A stretch of 64,000 bases of DNA, taken from assembly GCA_046081705.1 (NCBI GenBank), contig JBJTWK010000095.1:1-64000 (forward strand), in the 5' to 3' direction. Every line of letters starts with the position of its first letter. Within the stretch, counting starts at the first letter, position 1. This DNA comes from IMCC26256 sp046081705. Lineage in GTDB: Bacteria; Actinomycetota; Acidimicrobiia; IMCC26256. A program made the translations under genes and the position numbers. A model generated the notes under the pieces. The model was not told where the DNA came from. It made no database searches and saw only the letters and a list, made by a program, of their open reading frames with translations. This document shows, one piece after another, positions 14,208 to 21,232 of the stretch.

Positions 14208-15298
14208 GCGACGAGCTGCGGCACAGTCCCCTCGACGAGGTGCACCTCGCCCTCGGTGCGCGCATGGCGCCGTTCGGGGGCTGGGAGATGCCGATCCAGT
14301 ACGCCGGGGTGCTCGAGGAGCACCGGGCCTGTCGGGAGGATGCCGTCGTCTTCGACGTCTCGCACCTCGGATCGCTCCGCGTCACGGGACACGGCGCCCG
14401 CCCGACCCTGCAGTGGGCGTTCACGAACGATCTCGATCGGATCGAACCCGGGCGGGCGCAGTACACGCACCTGCTCGACGAGACCGACGCCCACGTGGTC
14501 GACGACATCATCGTGTGGTGGCTCGCGACCGACGAGTTCATCGTCATGCCGAACGCCTCCAACACGGCCCCGCTCCTCACGGCGCTCGAGGACGCGGCGC
14601 GGCGCGCCGGGGACGGCGCCTGCCTCGTCGAGGACATCACGGACCAGCGGGTGGTGCTCGCGGTGCAGGGCCCCGCCGCCCGCCGTCGCCTCGCGACCGT
14701 CTGGCCCGAGGCCGCGGTCGTCCCGTCGTTCCACGTCATGCCGCTCACGTGGCAGGGTGAGCCCTCGTACGCGGCGGGCACCGGCTACACCGGTGAGGAC
14801 GGCGTCGAGCTCCACGTACCGGGCCGGGTCGCCCGGTCGCTCTGGGACGCGTTGGCCGAGGCGGGCGTGACCCCCGCCGGCCTCGGCGCCCGGGACACCC
14901 TCCGGCTCGAGGCCGGTCTGCCGCTCCACGGGCACGAGCTGGGGGAGGGGATCACGCCGCTGCAGGCGGGCCTCGCCTGGGTGGTGCGGTTCGACAAGCC
15001 CGGGGGCTTCCGGGGCATGACCGCGCTGCGCGACGAGCGGGACCACGGGCCCCGGCGGGTGCTGCGCGGCATCACGGTCGAGGGGCGCCAGCCCCCGCGG
15101 GCCGGGTACCCGGTGCAGGTGGGGGCCCGTGTCGTCGGCGAGGTGACGAGCGGCAACTTCTCGCCCGCACTCGGGCACGGCATCGCGCTCGCCTTCCTGG
15201 ACCCGTCGGTCGGACTCGGTGAGGCCGTCACCCTCGACGCCCGGGGCCGCGAACTGTCCGGTCGCGTCGTGCGTCCTCCGTTCATCGCCAAGCGCTGA
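14204..15298 (+). CDS. gcvT: Aminomethyltransferase (glycine cleavage T protein)
   Basis: A 364-residue tetrahydrofolate-dependent enzyme that takes the aminomethyl group from GcvH, releasing ammonia and forming methylene-THF. Family landmarks: FGGWEMPIQYAGVLEEHRACR at the start, VFDVSHLG, TGYTGEDGVELHVP and GLGARDTLRLEAGLPLHGHEL, with the catalytic aspartate of the family in RDTLRLEAG. The C-terminal barrel reads GEVTSGNFSPALGHGIALAF. It is coupled to the nuclease-like gene by ATGA. The riboswitch and gcvP follow. Confidence 0.96.
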   Translation: MSDELRHSPLDEVHLALGARMAPFGGWEMPIQYAGVLEEHRACREDAVVFDVSHLGSLRVTGHGARPTLQWAFTNDLDRIEPGRAQYTHLLDETDAHVVDDIIVWWLATDEFIVMPNASNTAPLLTALEDAARRAGDGACLVEDITDQRVVLAVQGPAARRRLATVWPEAAVVPSFHVMPLTWQGEPSYAAGTGYTGEDGVELHVPGRVARSLWDALAEAGVTPAGLGARDTLRLEAGLPLHGHELGEGITPLQAGLAWVVRFDKPGGFRGMTALRDERDHGPRRVLRGITVEGRQPPRAGYPVQVGARVVGEVTSGNFSPALGHGIALAFLDPSVGLGEAVTLDARGRELSGRVVRPPFIAKR

Positions 15299-15341
15299 GA
15301 GCGCACCGACTCCGAACCGCCCCGTCGTGGCGCCGGCCCGG

Positions 15342-15347
15342 TAGGGT
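15342..15347 (+). promoter_or_regulatory. -10 box TAGGGT for the riboswitch-gcvP transcript
   Basis: TAGGGT lies about 20 nt before the riboswitch, which places the transcript start near 15354. Confidence 0.5.
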
Positions 15348-15366
15348 CAGGTCCGTCGACGACCCC

Positions 15367-15562
15367 CTGCGGGAGAGTCCCGGGCCGCCAGTCCGGGCGC
15401 CGAAGGAGCAACCCTCCCCGGAATCTCTCAGGCCCACGAACCGTGGGGGTGAGGCAACTCTGGAAAGCAGTCGCGCGTCGTGAGGCGCCGGCTCACCGAC
15501 GGTGAAAGCCGCGTCCGGGTGGCGCGGTGAATCTCTCAGGTTCCGCGACAGAGGGGGAGAGG
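15367..15562 (+). ncRNA. Tandem glycine riboswitch (gcvT type)
   Basis: Two glycine aptamers in series. The first contains GCGGGAGAGTCCC, CGCCGAAGGAGCAA, CGGAATCTCTCAGG and AACTCTGGAAAGC. The second contains GGCTCACCGACGGTGAAAGCC, GGTGAATCTCTCAGG and ACAGAGGGGGAG. These are the conserved glycine-binding core elements. It sits between gcvT and gcvP and ends about 50 nt before the gcvP start. By analogy with known elements it should turn gcvP on when glycine is high. Edges are approximate by a few bases. Confidence 0.92.
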
Positions 15563-15616
15563 GACGCCCGCGCCGCGCGCGCCCCGCTCGAACCGTCGCG
15601 ACCCCTGGAGCACCCG

Positions 15617-18508
15617 TTGAGCACCGTCGACCGACCGACCTACGAGGACCTCGTCGATGCCGCGGAGTTCGCGGCCCGTCACATCGGACCCTCACCGGCC
15701 GAGCAGGCCGAGATGCTCGCGGTGCTCGGCTGTTCGTCGCTCGAGGAGTTGACGGCGCGGGCCGTGCCGGCGGTGATCCGTCGCCTCGAGACGCTCGACC
15801 TCCCGGCGGCCCGCTCCGAGCGCGATGTGCTCGTCGCACTGCGCGAGCTCGCCGATCGCAACGAGGTCGCGACCTCGCTCATCGGGCTCGGGTACTCCGG
15901 GACCATCACGCCCCCGGTGATCCTGCGCAACGTCCTCGAGAACCCGGCGTGGTACACGGCCTACACGCCGTACCAGCCGGAGATCTCGCAGGGTCGCCTC
16001 GAGGCGATCCTCAACTTCCAGACGATGGTCGCAGACCTCACGGGCATGGACCTCGCCAACGCGTCGATGCTCGACGAGGGCACCGCGGCGGCCGAGGCGA
16101 TGGCGCTGTGCCACCGGCTCAACCCGAGGGCCGGCTCGGTGTTCTTCATCGACGCCGACGCGCCGCCGCAGACCATCGCCGTGGTGGAGACCCGTGCCGA
16201 GCCGCTCGGCTTCGAGGTCCTGATCGGCGATCCGACCACCGATATCCCCGTCGACGGCGTGTTCGGCGTGCTCCTGCAGTACCCGGGTGCGAGCGGTGCG
16301 GTGCGTGACGACGCGGCGCTGATCACGTCGCTGCACGAGCGCGGCGTCCGGGTCGCGGTGGCGGCGGACCTGCTCGCGCTCACCCTCCTGCGCTCGCCGG
16401 GGGAGATGGGCGCCGACGTCGTGGTCGGGTCGGCCCAGCGGTTCGGGGTGCCCCTCGGCTACGGCGGCCCCCACGCGGGGTTCATGGCCGTGCGCGAGGA
16501 CGCCAAGCGGTCGCTGCCGGGACGCCTCGTCGGGGTGTCGGTCGACGCGGCCGGACGGCCGGCGCTCCGGCTCGCGCTCCAGACCCGGGAACAGCACATC
16601 CGGCGCGAGAAGGCGACGAGCAACATCTGCACCGCGCAGGTGCTCCTCGCGGTGATCGCGGGCCTGTACGCCGCGTGGCATGGCCCGGACGGGCTGCGGC
16701 GGATCGCCGCGCGCGTGCACCGCCAGACCGGCGCGCTCGCCGCCGCGCTGCGGAGCGCGGGGATCGAGGTCGTGCACGACGCGTGGTTCGACACCATCAC
16801 GGTGCGCGTGCCCGCCCGGGCCGACGCGGTGCTCGCCGCGGCCCGTGACCGGGGCATCAACCTGCGCCCCGTCGACGCGGACACCGTGGCGATCGCGCTC
16901 GACGAGACCACGACGGTCGGGGTGCTCGAGGACGTGCTCGCCGCGTTCGACGTCACGGCGGACCTGCCCGCGCTGCTCGAGACGGTCGACGACGCGATCC
17001 CGGCTCCGCTCCGCCGGACCTCCGACTTCCTCACCCACCCCGTGTTCTCGCAGCATCGCTCCGAGACCTCCATGCTGCGGTACCTGCGGCGCCTCGCCGA
17101 CCGCGACCTCGCCCTCGACCGCACGATGATCCCGCTCGGGTCGTGCACGATGAAGTTGAACGCGACGACCGAGATGATCCCGGTGACCTGGCCCGAGTTC
17201 GGGGCGATCCACCCGTTCGCCCCGCTCGAGCAGACCGCGGGGTACCGGGAACTCTTCGCCGGCCTCGAGCGCGCCCTCGTGGAGGTGACCGGTTACGACG
17301 CGGTGTCGCTCCAGCCGAACGCGGGCTCGCAGGGTGAGTTCGCGGGGCTCCTGGCGATCCGGGCCTACCACCGGTCGCGGGGCGAGGCCGAGCGCGACGT
17401 GTGCCTCATCCCGGCCTCGGCCCACGGCACGAACGCGGCGAGCGCCGCGATGGCCGGCATGCGGGTCATCGTCGTGGCGTGTGACCACGATGGCCACATC
17501 GCGCTCGACGACCTCAAGCGTCGGCTCGACGAGTTCGCGGGCCGGATCGCCGCCCTCATGGTCACGTACCCGTCGACGCACGGCGTCTACGAGGCGGAGA
17601 TCTCCGACATCTGCGCGATGGTCCACGATGCAGGTGGGCAGGTGTACCTCGACGGTGCGAACCTCAACGCGCTCGTCGGGCTCGCCGCCCCCGGCCACTT
17701 CGGGGCCGACGTCTCGCACCTCAACCTGCACAAGACGTTCTGCATCCCGCACGGGGGTGGCGGTCCCGGGGTCGGGCCGGTCGCAGTGCGCTCGCACCTC
17801 GCCCCGTTCCTGCCGTCGCACCCGCTGGTGCCGGAGTGCGGACCCGAGGGGGGAGGGGTCGGTCCGATCTCGGCCGCACCCTGGGGATCGGCGTCGATCC
17901 TGCCGATCTCGTGGACCTACATCGCGCTCATGGGGGCCGAGGGCCTCACTCGCGCCACCCAGATCGCGGTGCTCAACGCGAATTACCTCGCCGCGCGCCT
18001 CGAACCGCACTTCCCGGTGCTGTACCGGGGCGAGGACGGCCTCGTGGCCCACGAGTGCATCCTCGACATCCGGCCGATCACGGCGGCGACCGGGGTGAGC
18101 GTGGACGACGTCGCGAAGCGGCTCATGGACCACGGCTTCCACGCGCCGACCATGTCGTTCCCGGTCGCGGGCACGCTCATGCTCGAGCCGACGGAGTCGG
18201 AGGACCTCGCCGAGCTCGACCGGTTCGTCGCCGCGATGATCTCGATCCGGGCCGAGATCACGGCGATCGAGCGGGGCGAGGTCCCGCTCGAGGAATCCGC
18301 GCTGCACCACGCGCCGCACCCGGCGGCTGACATCCTCGGCGCCGACTGGGACCGCCCGTACTCGCGCGAGGACGCGGCGTACCCGGGAGAGACCTCGCGC
18401 ACCGCGAAGTACTGGCCACCGGTCAGCCGGATCGACGGCGTGCACGGCGACCGCAACGTGGTGTGCTCCTGCCCACCGCTCAGTGCCTACGAGGTACCGA
18501 ACGGCTAG
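15617..18508 (+). CDS. gcvP: Glycine dehydrogenase (decarboxylating), P protein
   Basis: A 963-residue PLP enzyme that decarboxylates glycine and passes the aminomethyl group to GcvH. It is a single-chain P protein with an inactive N-half and an active C-half; the PLP lysine is in LNLHKTFCIPHGGGGPGVGP. HIGPSPAEQAEMLAVLG and GYSGTITPPVILRN are typical N-terminal features. I place the start at the TTG at 15617: TGGAG lies 6 nt upstream and the resulting length matches the family. The in-frame GTG at 15527 lies inside the riboswitch and is rejected. The glycine dehydrogenase L component is not in the window. Confidence 0.95.
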   Translation: MSTVDRPTYEDLVDAAEFAARHIGPSPAEQAEMLAVLGCSSLEELTARAVPAVIRRLETLDLPAARSERDVLVALRELADRNEVATSLIGLGYSGTITPPVILRNVLENPAWYTAYTPYQPEISQGRLEAILNFQTMVADLTGMDLANASMLDEGTAAAEAMALCHRLNPRAGSVFFIDADAPPQTIAVVETRAEPLGFEVLIGDPTTDIPVDGVFGVLLQYPGASGAVRDDAALITSLHERGVRVAVAADLLALTLLRSPGEMGADVVVGSAQRFGVPLGYGGPHAGFMAVREDAKRSLPGRLVGVSVDAAGRPALRLALQTREQHIRREKATSNICTAQVLLAVIAGLYAAWHGPDGLRRIAARVHRQTGALAAALRSAGIEVVHDAWFDTITVRVPARADAVLAAARDRGINLRPVDADTVAIALDETTTVGVLEDVLAAFDVTADLPALLETVDDAIPAPLRRTSDFLTHPVFSQHRSETSMLRYLRRLADRDLALDRTMIPLGSCTMKLNATTEMIPVTWPEFGAIHPFAPLEQTAGYRELFAGLERALVEVTGYDAVSLQPNAGSQGEFAGLLAIRAYHRSRGEAERDVCLIPASAHGTNAASAAMAGMRVIVVACDHDGHIALDDLKRRLDEFAGRIAALMVTYPSTHGVYEAEISDICAMVHDAGGQVYLDGANLNALVGLAAPGHFGADVSHLNLHKTFCIPHGGGGPGVGPVAVRSHLAPFLPSHPLVPECGPEGGGVGPISAAPWGSASILPISWTYIALMGAEGLTRATQIAVLNANYLAARLEPHFPVLYRGEDGLVAHECILDIRPITAATGVSVDDVAKRLMDHGFHAPTMSFPVAGTLMLEPTESEDLAELDRFVAAMISIRAEITAIERGEVPLEESALHHAPHPAADILGADWDRPYSREDAAYPGETSRTAKYWPPVSRIDGVHGDRNVVCSCPPLSAYEVPNG

Positions 18509-18511
18509 CGT
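18506..18511 (+). promoter_or_regulatory. -10 box TAGCGT overlapping the gcvP stop codon
   Basis: The first three bases are the gcvP stop codon TAG. The box ends 8 nt before the ATG at 18520, giving the FKBP gene its own leaderless promoter. Confidence 0.5.
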
Positions 18512-18519
18512 CCCCGTCC

Positions 18520-18894
18520 ATGGCCGACACGAAGCCCACCATCACCATCCCCGAGGGCGCGCCCCCGGCCGAGCTCGTCGTCGAGGACCTCGAGGTCGGC
18601 GACGGCACCGAGGCGGTCGCCGGCGCGAACGTCACGGTCCACTACGTCGGCGTGGCCTGGAGCGACCAGCAGCAGTTCGACGCCTCCTGGGACCGCGACG
18701 ACTTCTTCGAGTTCCCGCTGGGTCGCGGCCACGTGATCTCGGGCTGGGACGAGGGCGTGCAGGGGATGCGGGTCGGTGGTCGTCGGCGCATCACGATCCC
18801 GCCGCACCTCGGGTACGGCGCGGCCGGTGCCGGCGGCGTCATCAAGGGCGGCGAGACGCTCGTCTTCGTCGTCGACCTCATCGCCGTCGGCTGA
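18520..18894 (+). CDS. FKBP-type peptidyl-prolyl isomerase
   Basis: A 124-residue single FKBP domain, cytoplasmic since no signal is seen. Conserved parts: VTVHYVGVAWSDQQQFDASW, FEFPLGRGHVISGWDEGVQGM, GGRRRITIPPHLGYGA and ETLVFVVDLIAV. The active-site aromatic residues in VHYVG, FD and GW are present. It catalyses cis-trans isomerisation of prolyl bonds, or acts as a chaperone. It is a monocistronic unit. Confidence 0.95.
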   Translation: MADTKPTITIPEGAPPAELVVEDLEVGDGTEAVAGANVTVHYVGVAWSDQQQFDASWDRDDFFEFPLGRGHVISGWDEGVQGMRVGGRRRITIPPHLGYGAAGAGGVIKGGETLVFVVDLIAVG

Positions 18895-18952
18895 GCCGTC
18901 AGGCGGCCGGACGCGCCGCCGGCCTCGATGCCGGATCCGCGGGGTTCGGGCG

Positions 18953-18986
18953 TACCCTGCCCGATATGGAGCGGAGCGCACGGTGA
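18953..18986 (+). promoter_or_regulatory. -10 box TACCCT with a 6-codon leader frame
   Basis: TACCCT (18953-18958) lies 7 nt before an ATG at 18966. That ATG opens a 6-codon frame whose TGA overlaps the GTG at 18983 (GTGA). The arrangement repeats the one before the gamma-glutamyltransferase gene. Confidence 0.35.
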
Positions 18987-19699
18987 CGAGCCTCGGATCC
19001 CGGGACTGGGCCCGGACCGACTTCTACGCCGTCCTCGGGCTCGACGAGCGCGCGACCCGGGCCGAGATCGACGCGGCCTACAAGCGGCTGGCCAAGGAAC
19101 TCCACCCCGACGCCCGTCCCGACGACCCGACGGCCGCAGACCGCTTCGCCGCGGTCGCCCGGGCCCGGGAGATCCTCGGGGACCCCTGGACCCGTCAGGC
19201 CTACGACGCGGGCCGGGCCGAACTGCGGCGGCCGGAAACCGGCAGCGGTGAGGTCTGGCACAACCTCGCGCCGCCCCCGCCGGCGCGACCGGGCCGATCG
19301 CTGCCGCCCCGGATCCGGATCGCCCTCGGGGTGCTCCTCCTGCTGGCCGGCCTGGCCATGACGGCCTGGACCCTCGAGGCGACGCTCGGCTCCGGCGGGA
19401 CCGACCGGTCAGTGGCGACGACCGGGGTCGTGCGCACGGCGGGAGACGAGCGCCGGGTGACCTTCCGGACCCGGGAGGGGAGCGTGGTGAGCCCCCGGCT
19501 CCCGGAGCGGGTCACGGCCTCGCCGGGCGATCGCATCACGGTGCACTACCTGCCCGAGGATCCGACGCGCATCATCGTGCGCGACTCGAACGTCCTCGTG
19601 GTCATCACCCTCGGTGTGGCCGCCCTCAAGTTGCTCGCCGGGGGAGTGCTCGTCATGGCGTACCCCCGCCTGCGGGCCCGATTCCCGGGCTCCGCCTGA
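18983..19699 (+). CDS. J-domain membrane protein with DUF3592-like domain
   Basis: A 238-residue protein. Residues 10-75 form a J domain (DFYAVLGLDERATRAEIDAA) with the HPD motif in KELHPDARP, which would stimulate an Hsp70 ATPase. A transmembrane helix (about 105-127, IALGVLLLLAGLAMTAW), an extracytoplasmic beta segment with DUF3592-like features (TTGVVRTAGDERRVTFRTRE, DRITVHYLPEDP) and a second helix (VLVVITLGVAALKLLAGGVL) follow. It may bring DnaK to the membrane. The start is the GTG in a GTGA overlap with the leader frame; no other longer start is credible. It is convergent with the NUDIX gene, with the dif-like site between. Confidence 0.8.
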   Translation: MTSLGSRDWARTDFYAVLGLDERATRAEIDAAYKRLAKELHPDARPDDPTAADRFAAVARAREILGDPWTRQAYDAGRAELRRPETGSGEVWHNLAPPPPARPGRSLPPRIRIALGVLLLLAGLAMTAWTLEATLGSGGTDRSVATTGVVRTAGDERRVTFRTREGSVVSPRLPERVTASPGDRITVHYLPEDPTRIIVRDSNVLVVITLGVAALKLLAGGVLVMAYPRLRARFPGSA

Positions 19700-19708
19700 G
19701 GATCATCA

Positions 19709-19736
19709 AGGTGACATAACGAAGATTATGGGCACT
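19709..19736 (-). other. dif: Probable dif site (XerC/XerD recombination site)
   Basis: A 28-bp element of 11+6+11 bp lies in the 63-bp gap between two convergent genes. On the minus strand the first arm is AGTGCCCATAA, the spacer TCTTCG and the second arm TTATGTCACCT. The inner CATAA and TTATG are exact inverted repeats, and seven of eleven arm positions are palindromic. From memory, actinobacterial dif sites have a left arm ending GCCGATAA and a right arm TTATGTCAAGT; the right arm here agrees in its first eight bases. Flanking genes point toward the site from both sides, as expected at a terminus. Not tested against a profile. Confidence 0.75.
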
Positions 19737-19762
19737 CGGGTCGGGCCCGGGGCCGGCGGGCC

Positions 19763-20179
19763 TCAGGCTGGGTGGTCCCGGAGGAACGCCGCCACGCCCC
19801 GGACGACCTCCGCTTCGGACCCCAGGGCGGCCTCGTCGAACCAGGCGGCTTCGGCGGCGTCGTCGCCGGCCCGCAGCGTCGTGAGGTCCTCGGCGGCCAC
19901 GGCGAACTCGACGATGATCCAGCGGACCCCGGCGGCCGGGTCCGGGCGTTCGGCGACCCCGAGCAGTCCGGTGACTCGGACCCGCAGGCCGGTCTCCTCG
20001 AGCACTTCGCGCCGGACCGCCGCCTCGAGGGTCTCATCGGATTCGACCCGCCCGCCCGGTACGGCCCACAGGCCCCGGCTCGGCGGGTTGGCCCGACGCA
20101 CGAGCAGCACCCGGCCGGCGTCCCGCAGGACCGCCCCGACGGCCACCAGTCGCCGCAGGGCGAACGGGCGTTCGGTCAC
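19763..20179 (-). CDS. NUDIX hydrolase (MutT-like)
   Basis: A 138-residue NUDIX protein. The NUDIX box is complete: GGRVESDETLEAAVRREVLEETGL as GX5EX7REUXEEXGU, with the metal-binding glutamates of REVLEE. It hydrolyses a nucleoside diphosphate linked to another group; LWAVPGG before the box and LVAVGAVLRDAGRVLLVRR at the start are typical of MutT-like members. The GTG at 20179 is in a GTGA overlap with the GNAT gene, so the pair is co-transcribed. The substrate is not known. Confidence 0.9.
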   Translation of the reverse strand: MTERPFALRRLVAVGAVLRDAGRVLLVRRANPPSRGLWAVPGGRVESDETLEAAVRREVLEETGLRVRVTGLLGVAERPDPAAGVRWIIVEFAVAAEDLTTLRAGDDAAEAAWFDEAALGSEAEVVRGVAAFLRDHPA

Positions 20180-20640
20180 AGCGGGCGGTGCATGGTGAGG
20201 AGCCGGGCGGTGAAGCCCTGGCCCTCGAAGAAATTCTTCGTGGCCCGGTGTCCGGGCAGTGCGGGCGCGTCGACCCCGAGGCACCCGCGTGCGGTGGCCC
20301 GGACGAGGAGCTCGGCGACGAGCGCCTCACCCACCCCCACGCCCCGGGCGTCGTCGAGCACGTGGAGTTCGGTGATGCGGGCGAGGCGTCCGCCGTCCCG
20401 GAGTTCCTCGACGACCATGACCGCGAAGCCCACGGCTGCGCCGTCGACGCAGCCGAGGAGCACGTCGGCCCCGCCGTCGTCGAGGAGGGCGGCGAATGCC
20501 GTGCGCAGCGGTTCGGGTCGCGCGTCCCGGCGGGTCCAGAGCGCGCCCCCGCGCATCGGGCCGAGTTCGGCGCTCAGCTCCCCCGCGAACTCGACGAGGG
20601 TGTCGAGGTCGGCGACGGTGGCCTCCCGAACCGACTCCAT
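20176..20640 (-). CDS. GNAT-family acetyltransferase
   Basis: A 154-residue acetyltransferase of the GNAT fold. The acetyl-CoA binding site (motif A) is ITELHVLDDARGVGVGEALV, with the V(L)-D-ARG-VGVGEAL core in place of Q/RxxGxG/A. AVMVVEELRDGGRLARI is the preceding strand. The C-terminal part (FFEGQGFTARLLTMHR) is the usual family ending. Start at ATG 20640, ten bases after the stop of the upstream gene. The substrate (small amine or protein) is unknown. Confidence 0.85.
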   Translation of the reverse strand: MESVREATVADLDTLVEFAGELSAELGPMRGGALWTRRDARPEPLRTAFAALLDDGGADVLLGCVDGAAVGFAVMVVEELRDGGRLARITELHVLDDARGVGVGEALVAELLVRATARGCLGVDAPALPGHRATKNFFEGQGFTARLLTMHRPL

Positions 20641-20650
20641 CGTGGCGCGC

Positions 20651-21232
20651 TCAGGACGCCCGGAGGATGGCGATCTTGCCGAGCACGGTGCGACGGGCGC
20701 GGGTCGCCCGCTCGTACGCGTCGACCGCGTCGAGTTCGCCGGCGTCGAGACCCTCGAGGCGCTCGATGATCTGCGACGCGGCGAGCCCGTCGTAATCGGG
20801 GATGGCGAGGTCGCGGGGATCCGGTGCCTCGGCCGTCGGAGCCGCCGGAGCCGGCGCAACCGGGGCGGGTGCGGGTTCGTCCGTCACGGTGGCGACCACC
20901 CGCATCGCCGCGGGTTCGGGGGCCGGCGTGCGGTCGACGAGCGGCATGGAGGCGAAGGTCTCGCCCGCGAGCACGCGCAGCGCCTCGAGGTGCTCGACGA
21001 GGCGGGCCCGGATCACCGGCGGCCCGTACTGCACGGCGAGCTGACCCATCGCGCGGTAGTTGTTGATCCGGGTGTTCACGACCTTCTGGTGCGCGTCGAC
21101 CTCGCGTCGGCCACGGGCCGAGAACATCTGCATGAACGTGGGCACGGAGTCCCGGGCGAACGCGACGAACCCCACGGGCACGTGCACGGCGTACTCCACC
21201 GCACGTTCGATGTGGCTGCGATCGTCACCCAC
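20651..21232 (-). CDS. Conserved actinobacterial hypothetical protein (possible lipid-droplet/cell-surface helper)
   Basis: A 193-residue protein. The N-terminal part (SHIERAVEYAVHVPVGFVAF, RDSVPTFMQMFSARGRREV) is a mildly hydrophobic, helical region; the middle is a Pro/Ala-rich linker (TDEPAPAPVAPAPAAPTAEA); the C-terminal 40 residues read YDGLAASQIIERLEGLDAGE and then LDAVDAYERATRARRTVLGK. This last motif recurs in actinobacterial proteins annotated as lipid-droplet associated, so a membrane or lipid interaction is likely. Starting at GTG 21232 gives GGGGAGCACG upstream. It overlaps lnt by 8 nt. No function is assigned. Confidence 0.7.
   Translation of the reverse strand: MGDDRSHIERAVEYAVHVPVGFVAFARDSVPTFMQMFSARGRREVDAHQKVVNTRINNYRAMGQLAVQYGPPVIRARLVEHLEALRVLAGETFASMPLVDRTPAPEPAAMRVVATVTDEPAPAPVAPAPAAPTAEAPDPRDLAIPDYDGLAASQIIERLEGLDAGELDAVDAYERATRARRTVLGKIAILRAS

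Noticed and set aside
15527..15616. Upstream extension of gcvP starting at a GTG
   Set aside because: This GTG lies inside the second glycine aptamer and the added residues have no homology.
19717..19730. loxP-like or other phage site
   Set aside because: The 28-bp 11+6+11 layout and the arm sequence fit dif; loxP has 13-bp arms and an 8-bp spacer.
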